A stretch of 64,000 bases of DNA from Microtetraspora malaysiensis (GTDB lineage Bacteria; Actinomycetota; Actinomycetes; Streptosporangiales; Streptosporangiaceae). Positions 20,073 through 27,610 of the stretch are shown here, one piece after another. The translations under genes and the position numbers were made by a program. The notes beneath the pieces were generated by a model that ran no database searches, was not told the DNA's origin, and saw nothing but the letters and a program-made list of their open reading frames with translations. The stretch spans positions 225,641-289,640 of the forward strand of contig NZ_BBYJ01000024.1 in the NCBI RefSeq assembly GCF_001528665.1, in the 5' to 3' direction. How positions within the stretch are numbered: the first letter of the stretch is position 1; each line of letters begins with the position of its first letter.

Positions 20073-20953
20073 CTTCCTTCAACCATGCGGAAGAGGCGCT
20101 GATAGAGGACCAGGAAGACGCCGAAGAGGAGCAACAGGAGCACGGCCAGCGCCGACGCGCGCGGCCAGTCCAGCGTCGTCGTGGCCTGGTCGTAGATCTC
20201 GGTGGCGATCACGAATACCCGGCCGCCGCCCATGAGCCGCGGCGTGATGAACGCGGAGACGGTCAGCACGAACACCATCAGCGCCCCGGTGAGCACGCCC
20301 GGCAGGCTCAGCGGGAACGTGATCCGGACGAAGCACCGCAGCCGCCCGGCGCCCAGCGATCCGGCCGCGTCCTCCAGGTCCTTGGAGACCCGGCCGAACC
20401 CGGCGATCATCGCGAGGATGGCGTACGGCATCATGATCTCGACGAGCGCGATGACCACGCCGGTGACGTTGTTGGTGAGCGTGAGCGGCTCGCCGATGAT
20501 CCCCAGCGTGCTCAACGCGGAGTTCACGATGCCGTCGTCGGAGAGCAGGATCAGCCAGCCGAAGGTGCGTACGACCGACGACGTCAGCAGCGGCGCGATG
20601 GCCAGCGCCATCAGCAGCCCGCGCAGGCGGGAGCGGGTCCGCGCGAGGAAGAGCGCGATGGGGTACGACACCGCGACCGCCAGAACGGTGACCAGGACGC
20701 CGAGCCACAACGTGTGCCAGGCGACCTCCCACATGAAACCGTCGGTCAGCACGTCGACGTAGGAGCTCAGGCTCACGTCCGGCTGGAGCTCGGCCGGCCC
20801 GACGGTCCGGTTGAGGGACATGCGGGCCAGCCACACCAGCGGCACGACGAAGCTGACTCCGAGCGCCAGCAGCCCGGGGGTGAGCAGGGCGGCCGCCGCC
20901 GCCCTGCGCGTGCCGCCTTCGCTACTGCGGGATGACGTAGGCATCCGCGTCAC
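20069..20953 (-). CDS. ABC transporter permease, PotB type
   Basis: 294 aa, six membrane helices. The inner-membrane coupling loop is visible (DLEDAAGSLGAGRLRCFVRITFPL, about 205-228), as is the opening helix LLTPGLLALGVSFVVPLVWL. It forms the heterodimeric channel with the neighbouring PotC-type protein. The gene overlaps the end of the ATPase gene by about 30 bp; an internal ATG at 20944 would reduce the overlap. Substrate class (polyamine, amino acid-like or small organic cation) is inferred only from the PotABCD-like arrangement. Confidence 0.9.
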   Translation of the reverse strand: MTRMPTSSRSSEGGTRRAAAAALLTPGLLALGVSFVVPLVWLARMSLNRTVGPAELQPDVSLSSYVDVLTDGFMWEVAWHTLWLGVLVTVLAVAVSYPIALFLARTRSRLRGLLMALAIAPLLTSSVVRTFGWLILLSDDGIVNSALSTLGIIGEPLTLTNNVTGVVIALVEIMMPYAILAMIAGFGRVSKDLEDAAGSLGAGRLRCFVRITFPLSLPGVLTGALMVFVLTVSAFITPRLMGGGRVFVIATEIYDQATTTLDWPRASALAVLLLLLFGVFLVLYQRLFRMVEGR

Positions 20954-21989
20954 CCCATCCGAGAGCGACCGTGGCGCCGGCCGTCAGCGGCCGGCCGCTG
21001 TGCGTCCGTTCCGCCGTGACGCGGGTGCCGTTGACGTCGATCACAACGGACTCGACGTCGCCGAGATAGCTCGACTGCACGACGCGCCCCTTCAACTCGT
21101 TCGCCGTCCGCTCGGCGGGATCGATCCGCACCCGGTGCGGCCGGACCATCACCGTCGCGGTCGCCCCGCCGGTCCGCGCGGCGCGTACGGACAGGGTCCC
21201 GAGCCCGTCGACCTCCAGCCGCAGCACGCCGTCGCTCTGACCGGCCACCCGACCGTCGAACATGTTGGTCCGGCCGATGAAGTCCGCGACGAACCGGTTC
21301 TCCGGGGTCTCGTACACGGCCCACGGCTCGCCCACCTGCTCGACGCGGCCTTCGGACATCACCACGAGCCGGTCGGACATCGCCAGCGCCTCGTCCTGGT
21401 CGTGGGTGACGAAAACCGTGGTGATCCCGGTCTCCTGCTGGATCCGCCGGATCTCGACGCGAAGCTCCTCACGCAGCTTCGCGTCGAGGTTGCTCAGCGG
21501 CTCGTCCAGCAGCAGCACGGTCGGCTCGACGACCAACGCCCGCGCCAGGGCGATGCGCTGCGCCTGGCCGCCGGAGAGCTGGCTCACCCGGCGGTTCGCG
21601 AGGTGCGCCAGGTGAACCATGTCGAGGGCGTCGGCGACTCGACGCCGGCGTTCGCTTTTGGCGACCCGGCGCATCTGCAGCCCGAAGTCGACGTTCTCTC
21701 CTACCGACATGTGCGGAAACAACGCGTAGGACTGGAACACCAGGCCCATGTCTCGCTTGTGGACAGGGCGGTTGGTTATGTCGGTCCCGCCGACACGGAT
21801 GTGGCCGGATGTGGGGGCGATCAGACCTGCGATCATGCGCAGTGTCGTGGTCTTGCCACAACCCGACGGTCCGAGCAGTGAGATGAACTCACCGCGCGCG
21901 ACGTCGATGTCGACGTCGTGCACGGCCGAGCGGGGCTGGTTCGGATAGGTCTTCGTTAGTTTGCTGAGTGCGAGATACGCGTCTTCCAC
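20922..21989 (-). CDS. ABC transporter ATP-binding protein, PotA/FbpC type
   Basis: 355 aa. Walker A LGPSGCGKTTTLRM (about 38-51), ABC signature QLSGGQAQRIALARAL, Walker B VLLLDEPLSNLDAKLREE and the H-loop in FVTHDQDEALAM. The C-terminal 100 residues form a TOBE regulatory domain (VMVRPHRVRIDPAERT). It energises the two permeases downstream. The GTG start at 21989 has an AGGAG ribosome site. There are 24 bp between it and the substrate-binding protein gene, so a single mRNA is expected. Confidence 0.92.
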   Translation of the reverse strand: MEDAYLALSKLTKTYPNQPRSAVHDVDIDVARGEFISLLGPSGCGKTTTLRMIAGLIAPTSGHIRVGGTDITNRPVHKRDMGLVFQSYALFPHMSVGENVDFGLQMRRVAKSERRRRVADALDMVHLAHLANRRVSQLSGGQAQRIALARALVVEPTVLLLDEPLSNLDAKLREELRVEIRRIQQETGITTVFVTHDQDEALAMSDRLVVMSEGRVEQVGEPWAVYETPENRFVADFIGRTNMFDGRVAGQSDGVLRLEVDGLGTLSVRAARTGGATATVMVRPHRVRIDPAERTANELKGRVVQSSYLGDVESVVIDVNGTRVTAERTHSGRPLTAGATVALGWGDADAYVIPQ

Positions 21990-22013
21990 ACTGGACTCCT
22001 GATCTGCCCGGAA

Positions 22014-23084
22014 CTACTGCGAGATGACGTCCTTGCGCCAGATCTCGGTCCACTGGGCGCGCTGCTCGGCGAGCCAGCTCCAGTCGACCGCGATCATGGT
22101 CTTGAGCTTCTCCGGCGTCATCACGGTCCGCTGGGCGACCTCGTCATCGACCTTGGCCAGCGTGTTGGTCGGCGCGTAGAACATCTCCGCGGCGAACCGG
22201 GCCTGCGCGTCGGGGCTCAGCGCGTAGTCGATGAACGTCTGCGCGGCGCTCGCCCGCTTGCCGCCCTTGACCAGGTTGATGGTGTTGACCTGCATGATGC
22301 TGCCTTCCTTCGGCAGGACCACGTTCAGCGCGCCGTCGGATTCGTCGTGCTGCAGCTGGCTGCGCGCGTTCCAGGCCAGGGCCAGGTGCACCTTTCCGGA
22401 CTTGACCAGCGTGTACGTGTCCGGCTGGGGGTTCCAGGTCTGCACGGACGGCGCGAGCTCGCGCAGCCGCTTGATCGCCGGATCGATGGAGGTCTGGTAG
22501 TCCCCGCCCAGGTCCTTGCTCAGGATGATGGTCAGCCCGATCCCGTCCAGCTGCGGCGGCGCACTGATCGAGATCTTCCCCTTGTACGCGGGATCCCAGA
22601 GGTCGTTCCACGACGTCGGCGCCGTGGTCACGGCCTTGGTGTTGTAGACGAGCGCCAGGTTGTCGAAGGTGACGCCCGGACCGTAGCCGTCGCGGACCTT
22701 CGCGTGCTCGCTGAGGTCCTTCATGTTGGGGACCGCCGCGGGGTCCAGCGGCGTGAAGATGCCCTCCTTGTTCGCGCTCTCGGCGACGGAGAGGTCCATG
22801 ATCGCGAGGTCGACCGTCGGGTTGCTCTTCTGGGTACGCAGCCTGCCGAGCATCTCCGCGGACGAGACGACCGGGTCGTACTCCACCTTGATCTTCGGGT
22901 TCGCGGCCTCGAAGGGCTGGACGACCGCCTTGATGTACTTTTCCTTGAATCCACCGGTCGCGTAGGCCATCAGCCGGATAGTCGTCGTGCCGTCGCCGGC
23001 CTCATCCGAGGTGCCGCCGGCCGAGCAGGCGGAAAGCGCCGTCACCGGAGCAAGCAGAAGCGGCAGGAACGCTTTCTTCGACAT
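22014..23084 (-). CDS. ABC importer substrate-binding lipoprotein (PotD/Fbp-like)
   Basis: 356 aa exported solute-binding protein. ATG 23084 gives a lipoprotein signal: basic MSKK, hydrophobic FLPLLLAPVTA and lipobox LSAC. The mature part has the SBP family 1/8 pattern (YATGGFKEKYIKAVVQPFEAANP, then TSWNDLWDPAYKGKISIS). In-frame sequence upstream of 23084 lacks any signal character and was excluded. First gene of the ten-gene catabolic operon; it would capture the substrate outside the membrane. It is separated from the divergent PucR gene by about 460 bp. Confidence 0.9.
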   Translation of the reverse strand: MSKKAFLPLLLAPVTALSACSAGGTSDEAGDGTTTIRLMAYATGGFKEKYIKAVVQPFEAANPKIKVEYDPVVSSAEMLGRLRTQKSNPTVDLAIMDLSVAESANKEGIFTPLDPAAVPNMKDLSEHAKVRDGYGPGVTFDNLALVYNTKAVTTAPTSWNDLWDPAYKGKISISAPPQLDGIGLTIILSKDLGGDYQTSIDPAIKRLRELAPSVQTWNPQPDTYTLVKSGKVHLALAWNARSQLQHDESDGALNVVLPKEGSIMQVNTINLVKGGKRASAAQTFIDYALSPDAQARFAAEMFYAPTNTLAKVDDEVAQRTVMTPEKLKTMIAVDWSWLAEQRAQWTEIWRKDVISQ

Positions 23085-23545
23085 TCTTCGCACCACGGTT
23101 ATCTCCCGCTCTTGGGTCAGTGCGGCAGCCGGCCACTCGCCCCCTCCGGGCGCCGGCCCGCACGGCTTGTCACGATCCATCGCGGCCACCGCGTTGGATC
23201 GGTCGTAAGAGAGTCACACGTCGCCCGAATCACGTCAGCCGACGGATGGACAGTCTGGACGGCGCCTACCTGGCCAAGTGGCCAATGCGGAACGCGGCGA
23301 TCGGTGCGTCCGGCGCTTCCGGTCCCGCCGCCGACGCGGTCAGGATGGCCATCGGGCCTGACGGGCGTTCTGTCCGGCTTCGCGGCACTTTGGGCAAAAA
23401 CGGTAAAGTACCGGTTCCGACCAGTGGGCGTCGGCTGCGCGGCACGACCCCGGGCGCGCCATCGCCGGCAGGGAGTTCACAGACCGTGACGGCCCAGGTC
23501 GTGACGGGCTCCAGCCGACAGCACAGCACACAGGGAGAGATACGT
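23085..23545. promoter_or_regulatory. Divergent control region between catabolic operon and PucR gene
   Basis: About 460 bp with no supported gene, between divergent start codons. It is expected to carry both promoters and the PucR-binding sites. Only weak symmetric sequences are seen (for example TGGCCA-AG-TGGCCA near 23275), and none is assigned. Confidence 0.5.
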
Positions 23546-25096
23546 TTGACGCGCGCCAGCACATCCAGTGTGTTCGACGTGTCCTCGTCCGCGGCGCTGA
23601 GCGCGCTCGAACACCCGACCACGTTCATCCGGAAGACCGCCGAGGCGGCGCTCCCGGTGGAGGCCGTCGCCGCGGAGCCGTCGGCCTTCCACGGACGCGG
23701 GGAGATCCTGGTCGTGGACGCCGCCGCCCTCCCGGCCGCCCTCGCCAGGATCCGCGAACTGCCCCGCCCCGCCGGGACCCTCGTGGTGGTCGGCATGGAG
23801 ACGGCCGAGGCCAGATCGGCCCTCACGGCGGACGCCGCGGCCTCCGGGCTCTCCCTGGCGTGCTGCCCCCGCCCCGTCGACGCCGCGACGTACGCGCGGG
23901 ACCTGCGGCGGCTCGTGGAGAGCCTCCGCCGGGCGAGCCTGACCCGGATCCTGAAACTGCACGATTCGCTCGTCGCCGCGGTCATGGCGGGCGCCGACCT
24001 GGAAACGATCCTGAAGCTGACCGCCCGCCAGGTGTCCGGGTTCGACGCGATGTTCGTCGACTACACCGGCGTCGTCGTCTCCTCATGGAGTCACCGCGGC
24101 CAGCGCAGCCTGAACGTGCCCGCCGAGCTCGACGCCGTGCTGAGGACGTCTCCCCCCATCGACACCACGCAGGTCGAGCTGAACGACGGCCGCTTCGCGA
24201 TCCTGGTCGGCGTGGGCCTGCACGACCAGGTCGAAGGTTCCATCGTGTACGTCGGCGGCCGCCGGCTGACCTCCGCCGAGCTCGTCCTGGTCGAGCGCGC
24301 CCGCTCGGCCATGCTGCTCCGTTTCGCGCGGGAGAAGTCCCGGCGCGACGCCCAGCGCTCCACGGTCGAGCAACTCCTGCGCGCCGCGGTGGACGGGTCG
24401 ATGAACCACGGCGAGCTGGCGCTCGCACTGCGCGGGCTCGGGCTCGAACCCGCCGAGGGATATCGGGTCCTCGCGGTGCGGCTCGACCGGGGCACCCCCG
24501 AGAGCCGGGCGTTCACCCTGCTTGAGGACGTCGCGGCGGCGAGCACGAGACCCATCGTCGGCGGCCTGCAGGGAAAGATCTTCTGCCTGGTCCAGCCGGT
24601 CGACAGCACGGTGCCCGAGGACTTCCTGCAGGCGTGCCGGACCCGCGGGTGGAAGGCGGTCACGATCGGCCGCAGCCGGCCCAAGACCGACGCCGAGAGC
24701 CTCGCCCTGGCGATCCGCGAGTCCGCGACGGCCAGCCAGTTCTCCGGGCAGACGGCCGGCCAGATTCACGACGTCACGTCGCTCGGACTGCCCGGCCTGC
24801 TCGCGGGACTCGACCCGCAGAACGTGATGAGGCCGTTCGCCGACACCCTGCTCGGCGAGCTGATCAGCCATGACGCCGCCAACAACACGGAGCTGGTCAG
24901 CACCCTGACCGCCTTCTTCGACACGGGCTGCCGTCCCGGCCCCACCGCCGAGAAGCTGTGCATCCACCGGCACACCCTCTCCTACCGGCTCGACCGCGTC
25001 GCCCAGCTCACCGGGAAGGACCCGCGCAGCCCGGAGTGGATGCTGAGCTTCGGGATCGCGTTGCAGATGCACGCCATCCTGCGAACCGGACTCTGA
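23546..25096 (+). CDS. PucR-family transcriptional regulator
   Basis: 516 aa. The N-terminal half resembles the PucR sensory region plus the GGDEF-like CdaR middle domain (about 150-400). The C-terminus is the PucR helix-turn-helix: FFDTGCRPGPTAEKLCIHRH, then TLSYRLDRVAQLTGKDP (about 455-495). The start is a TTG at 23546 with GGGAGAGA 5 nt upstream; the frame is open for 142 codons further up but without family character. Divergent from the ten-gene operon, it is almost certainly its regulator. PucR/CdaR proteins usually respond to a pathway metabolite, here unknown. Confidence 0.88.
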   Translation: MTRASTSSVFDVSSSAALSALEHPTTFIRKTAEAALPVEAVAAEPSAFHGRGEILVVDAAALPAALARIRELPRPAGTLVVVGMETAEARSALTADAAASGLSLACCPRPVDAATYARDLRRLVESLRRASLTRILKLHDSLVAAVMAGADLETILKLTARQVSGFDAMFVDYTGVVVSSWSHRGQRSLNVPAELDAVLRTSPPIDTTQVELNDGRFAILVGVGLHDQVEGSIVYVGGRRLTSAELVLVERARSAMLLRFAREKSRRDAQRSTVEQLLRAAVDGSMNHGELALALRGLGLEPAEGYRVLAVRLDRGTPESRAFTLLEDVAAASTRPIVGGLQGKIFCLVQPVDSTVPEDFLQACRTRGWKAVTIGRSRPKTDAESLALAIRESATASQFSGQTAGQIHDVTSLGLPGLLAGLDPQNVMRPFADTLLGELISHDAANNTELVSTLTAFFDTGCRPGPTAEKLCIHRHTLSYRLDRVAQLTGKDPRSPEWMLSFGIALQMHAILRTGL

Positions 25097-25120
25097 GCCG
25101 GGTCCGAAGAGGCAGCCTGT

Positions 25121-25139
25121 CCGGCGGGGGCACCGCCGG
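25121..25139. terminator. Stem-loop between pucR-type and tetR-type genes
   Basis: CCGGCGG-GGGCA-CCGCCGG, 7-bp arms in the 46-bp gap between two convergent genes. Probable bidirectional terminator. Confidence 0.55.
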
Positions 25140-25142
25140 AGA

Positions 25143-25715
25143 TCAATCGGCCGTACCCGGATTGGGTGACGGGCCACTGGCGAGCAGCGCGGCCGCCACC
25201 GCGCGTGCCCGGCCGGCGGAAGCAGGGGTGCGCTCCCGCACCGCGGTGACGATCGCGCCGTCCATGAGCAGGGCGATCGCCCGCGCCGTCTCGTCGGCGT
25301 GCGGGTGGCCCGACTCTTCGAGAAGGCGCGCGACGTAGGACACGACCCGCTCCTTGTGCTCTGCGGCGACGAGGTGGGCAGGGCTGTCCGGGTCGGCCGA
25401 CTCGACCATGGTGTTGATGAACGCGCAGCCGCGGAAGTCGGCGCGGGCGAACCGCTCGGCCAGCGCGTCGAAGACACTGAGCGGATCGCCGCCGAGCGCG
25501 CTCACCCGCTCGGCCATCCAGGCCCGCCAGTTCTCGTCGCGCCGTCGCAGGACCGCCACGACCAGGTCGTCCTTGCCGGGGAAGTGGCGATACAAGGAGG
25601 CGCGCCCCACACCGGACACCGTGAGGATGCGTTCCACGCCGACGGACTTGATCCCTTCGGCGTAGAAGAGTTCCTCCGCCGTGGCGAGAAGTCGCTCGCG
25701 CGCGTTCCTTGGCAT
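25143..25715 (-). CDS. TetR/AcrR-family regulator
   Basis: 190 aa. The N-terminal TetR helix-turn-helix is clear: RERLLATAEELFYAEGIKSV, then VGRASLYRHFPGKDDL (residues 6-50). The C-terminal ligand domain resembles the YcdC/LfrR-like group. The ATG at 25715 lies 13 bp from a MITE (25729-25937). The MITE separates this gene from the tandem operators at 25956-26003 and from the AhpD-like gene it probably represses. With the MITE present, its original promoter has been displaced or replaced. Confidence 0.88.
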   Translation of the reverse strand: MPRNARERLLATAEELFYAEGIKSVGVERILTVSGVGRASLYRHFPGKDDLVVAVLRRRDENWRAWMAERVSALGGDPLSVFDALAERFARADFRGCAFINTMVESADPDSPAHLVAAEHKERVVSYVARLLEESGHPHADETARAIALLMDGAIVTAVRERTPASAGRARAVAAALLASGPSPNPGTAD

Positions 25716-25728
25716 CCCCCCATGCTAG

Positions 25729-25937
25729 GTCGTGTCTGACAAATCAAGCCCTGCTGCGCGCGGCCCAGACGGCGCCTCGCTGCGTTGACGCCCCACCCAC
25801 GAAAAGTCCTCGCAGGCTCGGACTTTCCGCGGGGCCCGGGATTGTCGGCCGTAGGCTCCGCTACGGCCTCCTCCTCCGCCTTGCGATGCATCCACCTGGA
25901 TCCGCGCTCGCTACGGGCAGCATTTGTCAGACACTCC
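25729..25937. mobile_element. 209-bp MITE with GTGTCTGACAAAT terminal inverted repeats
   Basis: The left end GTCGTGTCTGACAAAT (25729-25744) and right end ATTTGTCAGACACTCC (25922-25937) are inverted copies, 13 of 16 bp matching with the inner 13 perfect. They are flanked by CTAG (25725-25728) and TTAG (25938-25941), a YTAR-type target site as used by IS5/IS427-group elements. The interior codes for no transposase, so this is a non-autonomous element. It inserted between a TetR gene and its presumed operators. Confidence 0.75.
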
Positions 25938-25955
25938 TTAGCCCGGCTTGACCAA

Positions 25956-26003
25956 AACGGAACCGATCAGTACCGTTCGCGAACGGAACCACTCAGTACC
26001 GTT
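25956..26003. promoter_or_regulatory. Two tandem TetR-type operators
   Basis: AACGGAACC-GAT-CAGTACCGTT (25956-25977) and AACGGAACC-ACT-CAGTACCGTT (25982-26003) are 22-bp repeats 26 bp apart, each with AACGG...CCGTT dyad symmetry. They end 10 bp before the AhpD-like ATG, where a bound repressor would block transcription. Confidence 0.7.
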
Positions 26004-26013
26004 TGGAGAAGCG

Positions 26014-26532
26014 ATGTCTCGTCTGCCCCAACTGACCGAAGACGCCGACGGCCTGCTCGAAGAGACACGACGCCAGCTCGGCAAGGTGCCCAACCTCTAC
26101 GCGGCCCTCGCGAACGGCCCCGCCGCCCTGGCCGGGTACCTGGCCATGCGCGACCACCTGACCCGTGGAGTGCTCCGGGCCCGGCTCCGCGAGAAGATCG
26201 CGCTGCTGGTCGCGCAGGAGAACCGGTGCACGTACTGCGTGAGCGCGCACACGATGCGGGGCAAGCGGATGGGCATGACCGATGAGGAGCTGGCCCTGAC
26301 CCGTGAGGCCGGAGACGCCGACCCCCACGACGACGCGGTGCTGCGCCTCACCCGGGAGATCATCCGTACCGGGGGCCGGGTCGGCGACGTGGAGCTCGCG
26401 CGCGCCCGCGCGGAGAACGTGACGGATGCCGAGCTCGCCGAGATCGTCGCCCACGTCGCGCTCAACACGCTGTCCAACTACTTCAACCACCTCGCGCAGC
26501 CGGACCTCGACTTCCCCGAGGTCGCCGTATGA
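26014..26532 (+). CDS. Carboxymuconolactone decarboxylase/AhpD-like protein
   Basis: 172 aa all-helical cytoplasmic protein. The AhpD redox motif is intact: Glu in LREKIALLVAQEN, then CTYC and the following His in CTYCVSAH (about residues 70-77). This points to a peroxidase-type disulfide reductase rather than a decarboxylase. ATG 26014 has GGAGAA just upstream and follows the tandem operators; a start at 25948 would run through them. It ends in an ATGA overlap with a 66-aa protein gene. Probably an inducible oxidative or electrophile-stress protein under the adjacent TetR. Confidence 0.88.
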   Translation: MSRLPQLTEDADGLLEETRRQLGKVPNLYAALANGPAALAGYLAMRDHLTRGVLRARLREKIALLVAQENRCTYCVSAHTMRGKRMGMTDEELALTREAGDADPHDDAVLRLTREIIRTGGRVGDVELARARAENVTDAELAEIVAHVALNTLSNYFNHLAQPDLDFPEVAV

Positions 26533-26729
26533 ACCGGGACTGGAGAAACGGATCGGTCGAGCTGGTCGACGGCTACACGATCACGGATGGAGAGGGTCGC
26601 GCGGTCGGCGCCGCGCAGGGAGTCCGCTTCGCCATCGAGGGCGGTTTCGTGAACATCGAGGTGCCCGGCGTCGCCGAGGTCCAGGTCGTCTCGGCGCCGG
26701 CCGTCCGGCGCATCGTCTGTCATCGGTGA
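26529..26729 (+). CDS. Small hypothetical protein coupled to AhpD-like gene
   Basis: 66 aa, no recognised family. It begins MNRDWRNGSVELVDGY and is rich in beta-strand-type residues (GGFVNIEVPGVAEVQVV), without a signal peptide or membrane helix and with one Cys near the C-terminus. The ATG lies within the preceding stop (ATGA), so expression depends on the upstream gene. Codon position GC bias agrees with real coding. Confidence 0.6.
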   Translation: MNRDWRNGSVELVDGYTITDGEGRAVGAAQGVRFAIEGGFVNIEVPGVAEVQVVSAPAVRRIVCHR

Positions 26730-26840
26730 GGGGGCGATCCGGGAGGAAAGGCGCGGCTACCCCTTCCCTCCGGATGCCGTCGCCTCGCCGCTGAGGGCAC
26801 GGCCGTACGACCTGCGGCAGGCGGCGGTCTCGCTCTGAAC

Positions 26841-26872
26841 GAAGGACCCCGGGAGATCTCCCGGGATCCTTC
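26841..26872. terminator. Strong bidirectional stem-loop
   Basis: GAAGGACCCCGGGAG-AT-CTCCCGGGATCCTTC: 15-bp arms with one mismatch, in the 227-bp gap between the AhpD operon and the convergent minus-strand operon. The rest of the gap (26730-26956) shows no gene. Confidence 0.8.
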
Positions 26873-26956
26873 GGCGTGCAACGGACGCGGAATGGTTCCG
26901 CGGGACACCGGAAACGGCTGGGCTCACCTGGGGAAACGGGCTTCGGTGACGAGGTA

Positions 26957-27610
26957 TCAGCTCGCCGCGACGCCGTTCACCACGATGCCGAAGAGCCGTA
27001 CATCGCTGAGTCGCGACAACGCGCGTGACACCGCGTCGTCGGCGGCGCCGAGCTTCCGCCGTAGCGCGTCGATCCCGGGGGCGCTGTCGATGAGATCCCG
27101 CCGGAAGACCTCCCAGTACAGCGGGGACTCGCTCATGCTCGACGCGGCGAGGTCGACGGCCCGCTCGCTGTAGAACGCGAGAATCCGGTCGTTGAGCAGC
27201 GGCACCAGGTGGGGGCGTTTCAGATGCAAAATCGCCGACGCGATCGTGACCCCGAGCCGATGGCGGTAGCGGAAGTGCCGGTACAGCAGGGTCGCGTGGG
27301 CGTACGGCGTCCCCGCGCCGCCGTACGGAGTCTCGACGAGGCGGGCGTCCCCGGGAACGGAGGACCACGGCGCCTGCTCCGCCGCCATCAGGCACGAGCG
27401 GACGTCGTCCGGTGTCAACGAGACCCCGAGCAACAGCAGGCGGCCGAAGTCCGGCAACTCCACGACGTCACTCGCGCTCGGCGGGTCGTTGAGCAGATCG
27501 CCGGCGTAGTCGAATCCGATGAACTCCAGATCCGGTGGCAGCTGGAGAAGCACCCAGGCGTCCGATGCCCGGATCGAGTGGCCGGCGATCTTCAGACGAG
27601 GCTCAGGCAT
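26957..27610 (-). CDS. DUF6308-like hypothetical protein
   Basis: 217 aa soluble protein of uncertain family, most like the actinobacterial DUF6308 group by memory. It has LPPDLEFIGFDYAGDLLNDP near the N-terminus and HLKRPHLVPLLNDRILAFY in the middle, the latter typical of HhH-like base-excision or DUF6308 proteins that hold a conserved substrate pocket. ATG 27610 overlaps the ligase stop by 8 bp, so it is the last gene of the hydratase-ligase mRNA. No catalytic residues are assigned. Confidence 0.6.
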   Translation of the reverse strand: MPEPRLKIAGHSIRASDAWVLLQLPPDLEFIGFDYAGDLLNDPPSASDVVELPDFGRLLLLGVSLTPDDVRSCLMAAEQAPWSSVPGDARLVETPYGGAGTPYAHATLLYRHFRYRHRLGVTIASAILHLKRPHLVPLLNDRILAFYSERAVDLAASSMSESPLYWEVFRRDLIDSAPGIDALRRKLGAADDAVSRALSRLSDVRLFGIVVNGVAAS

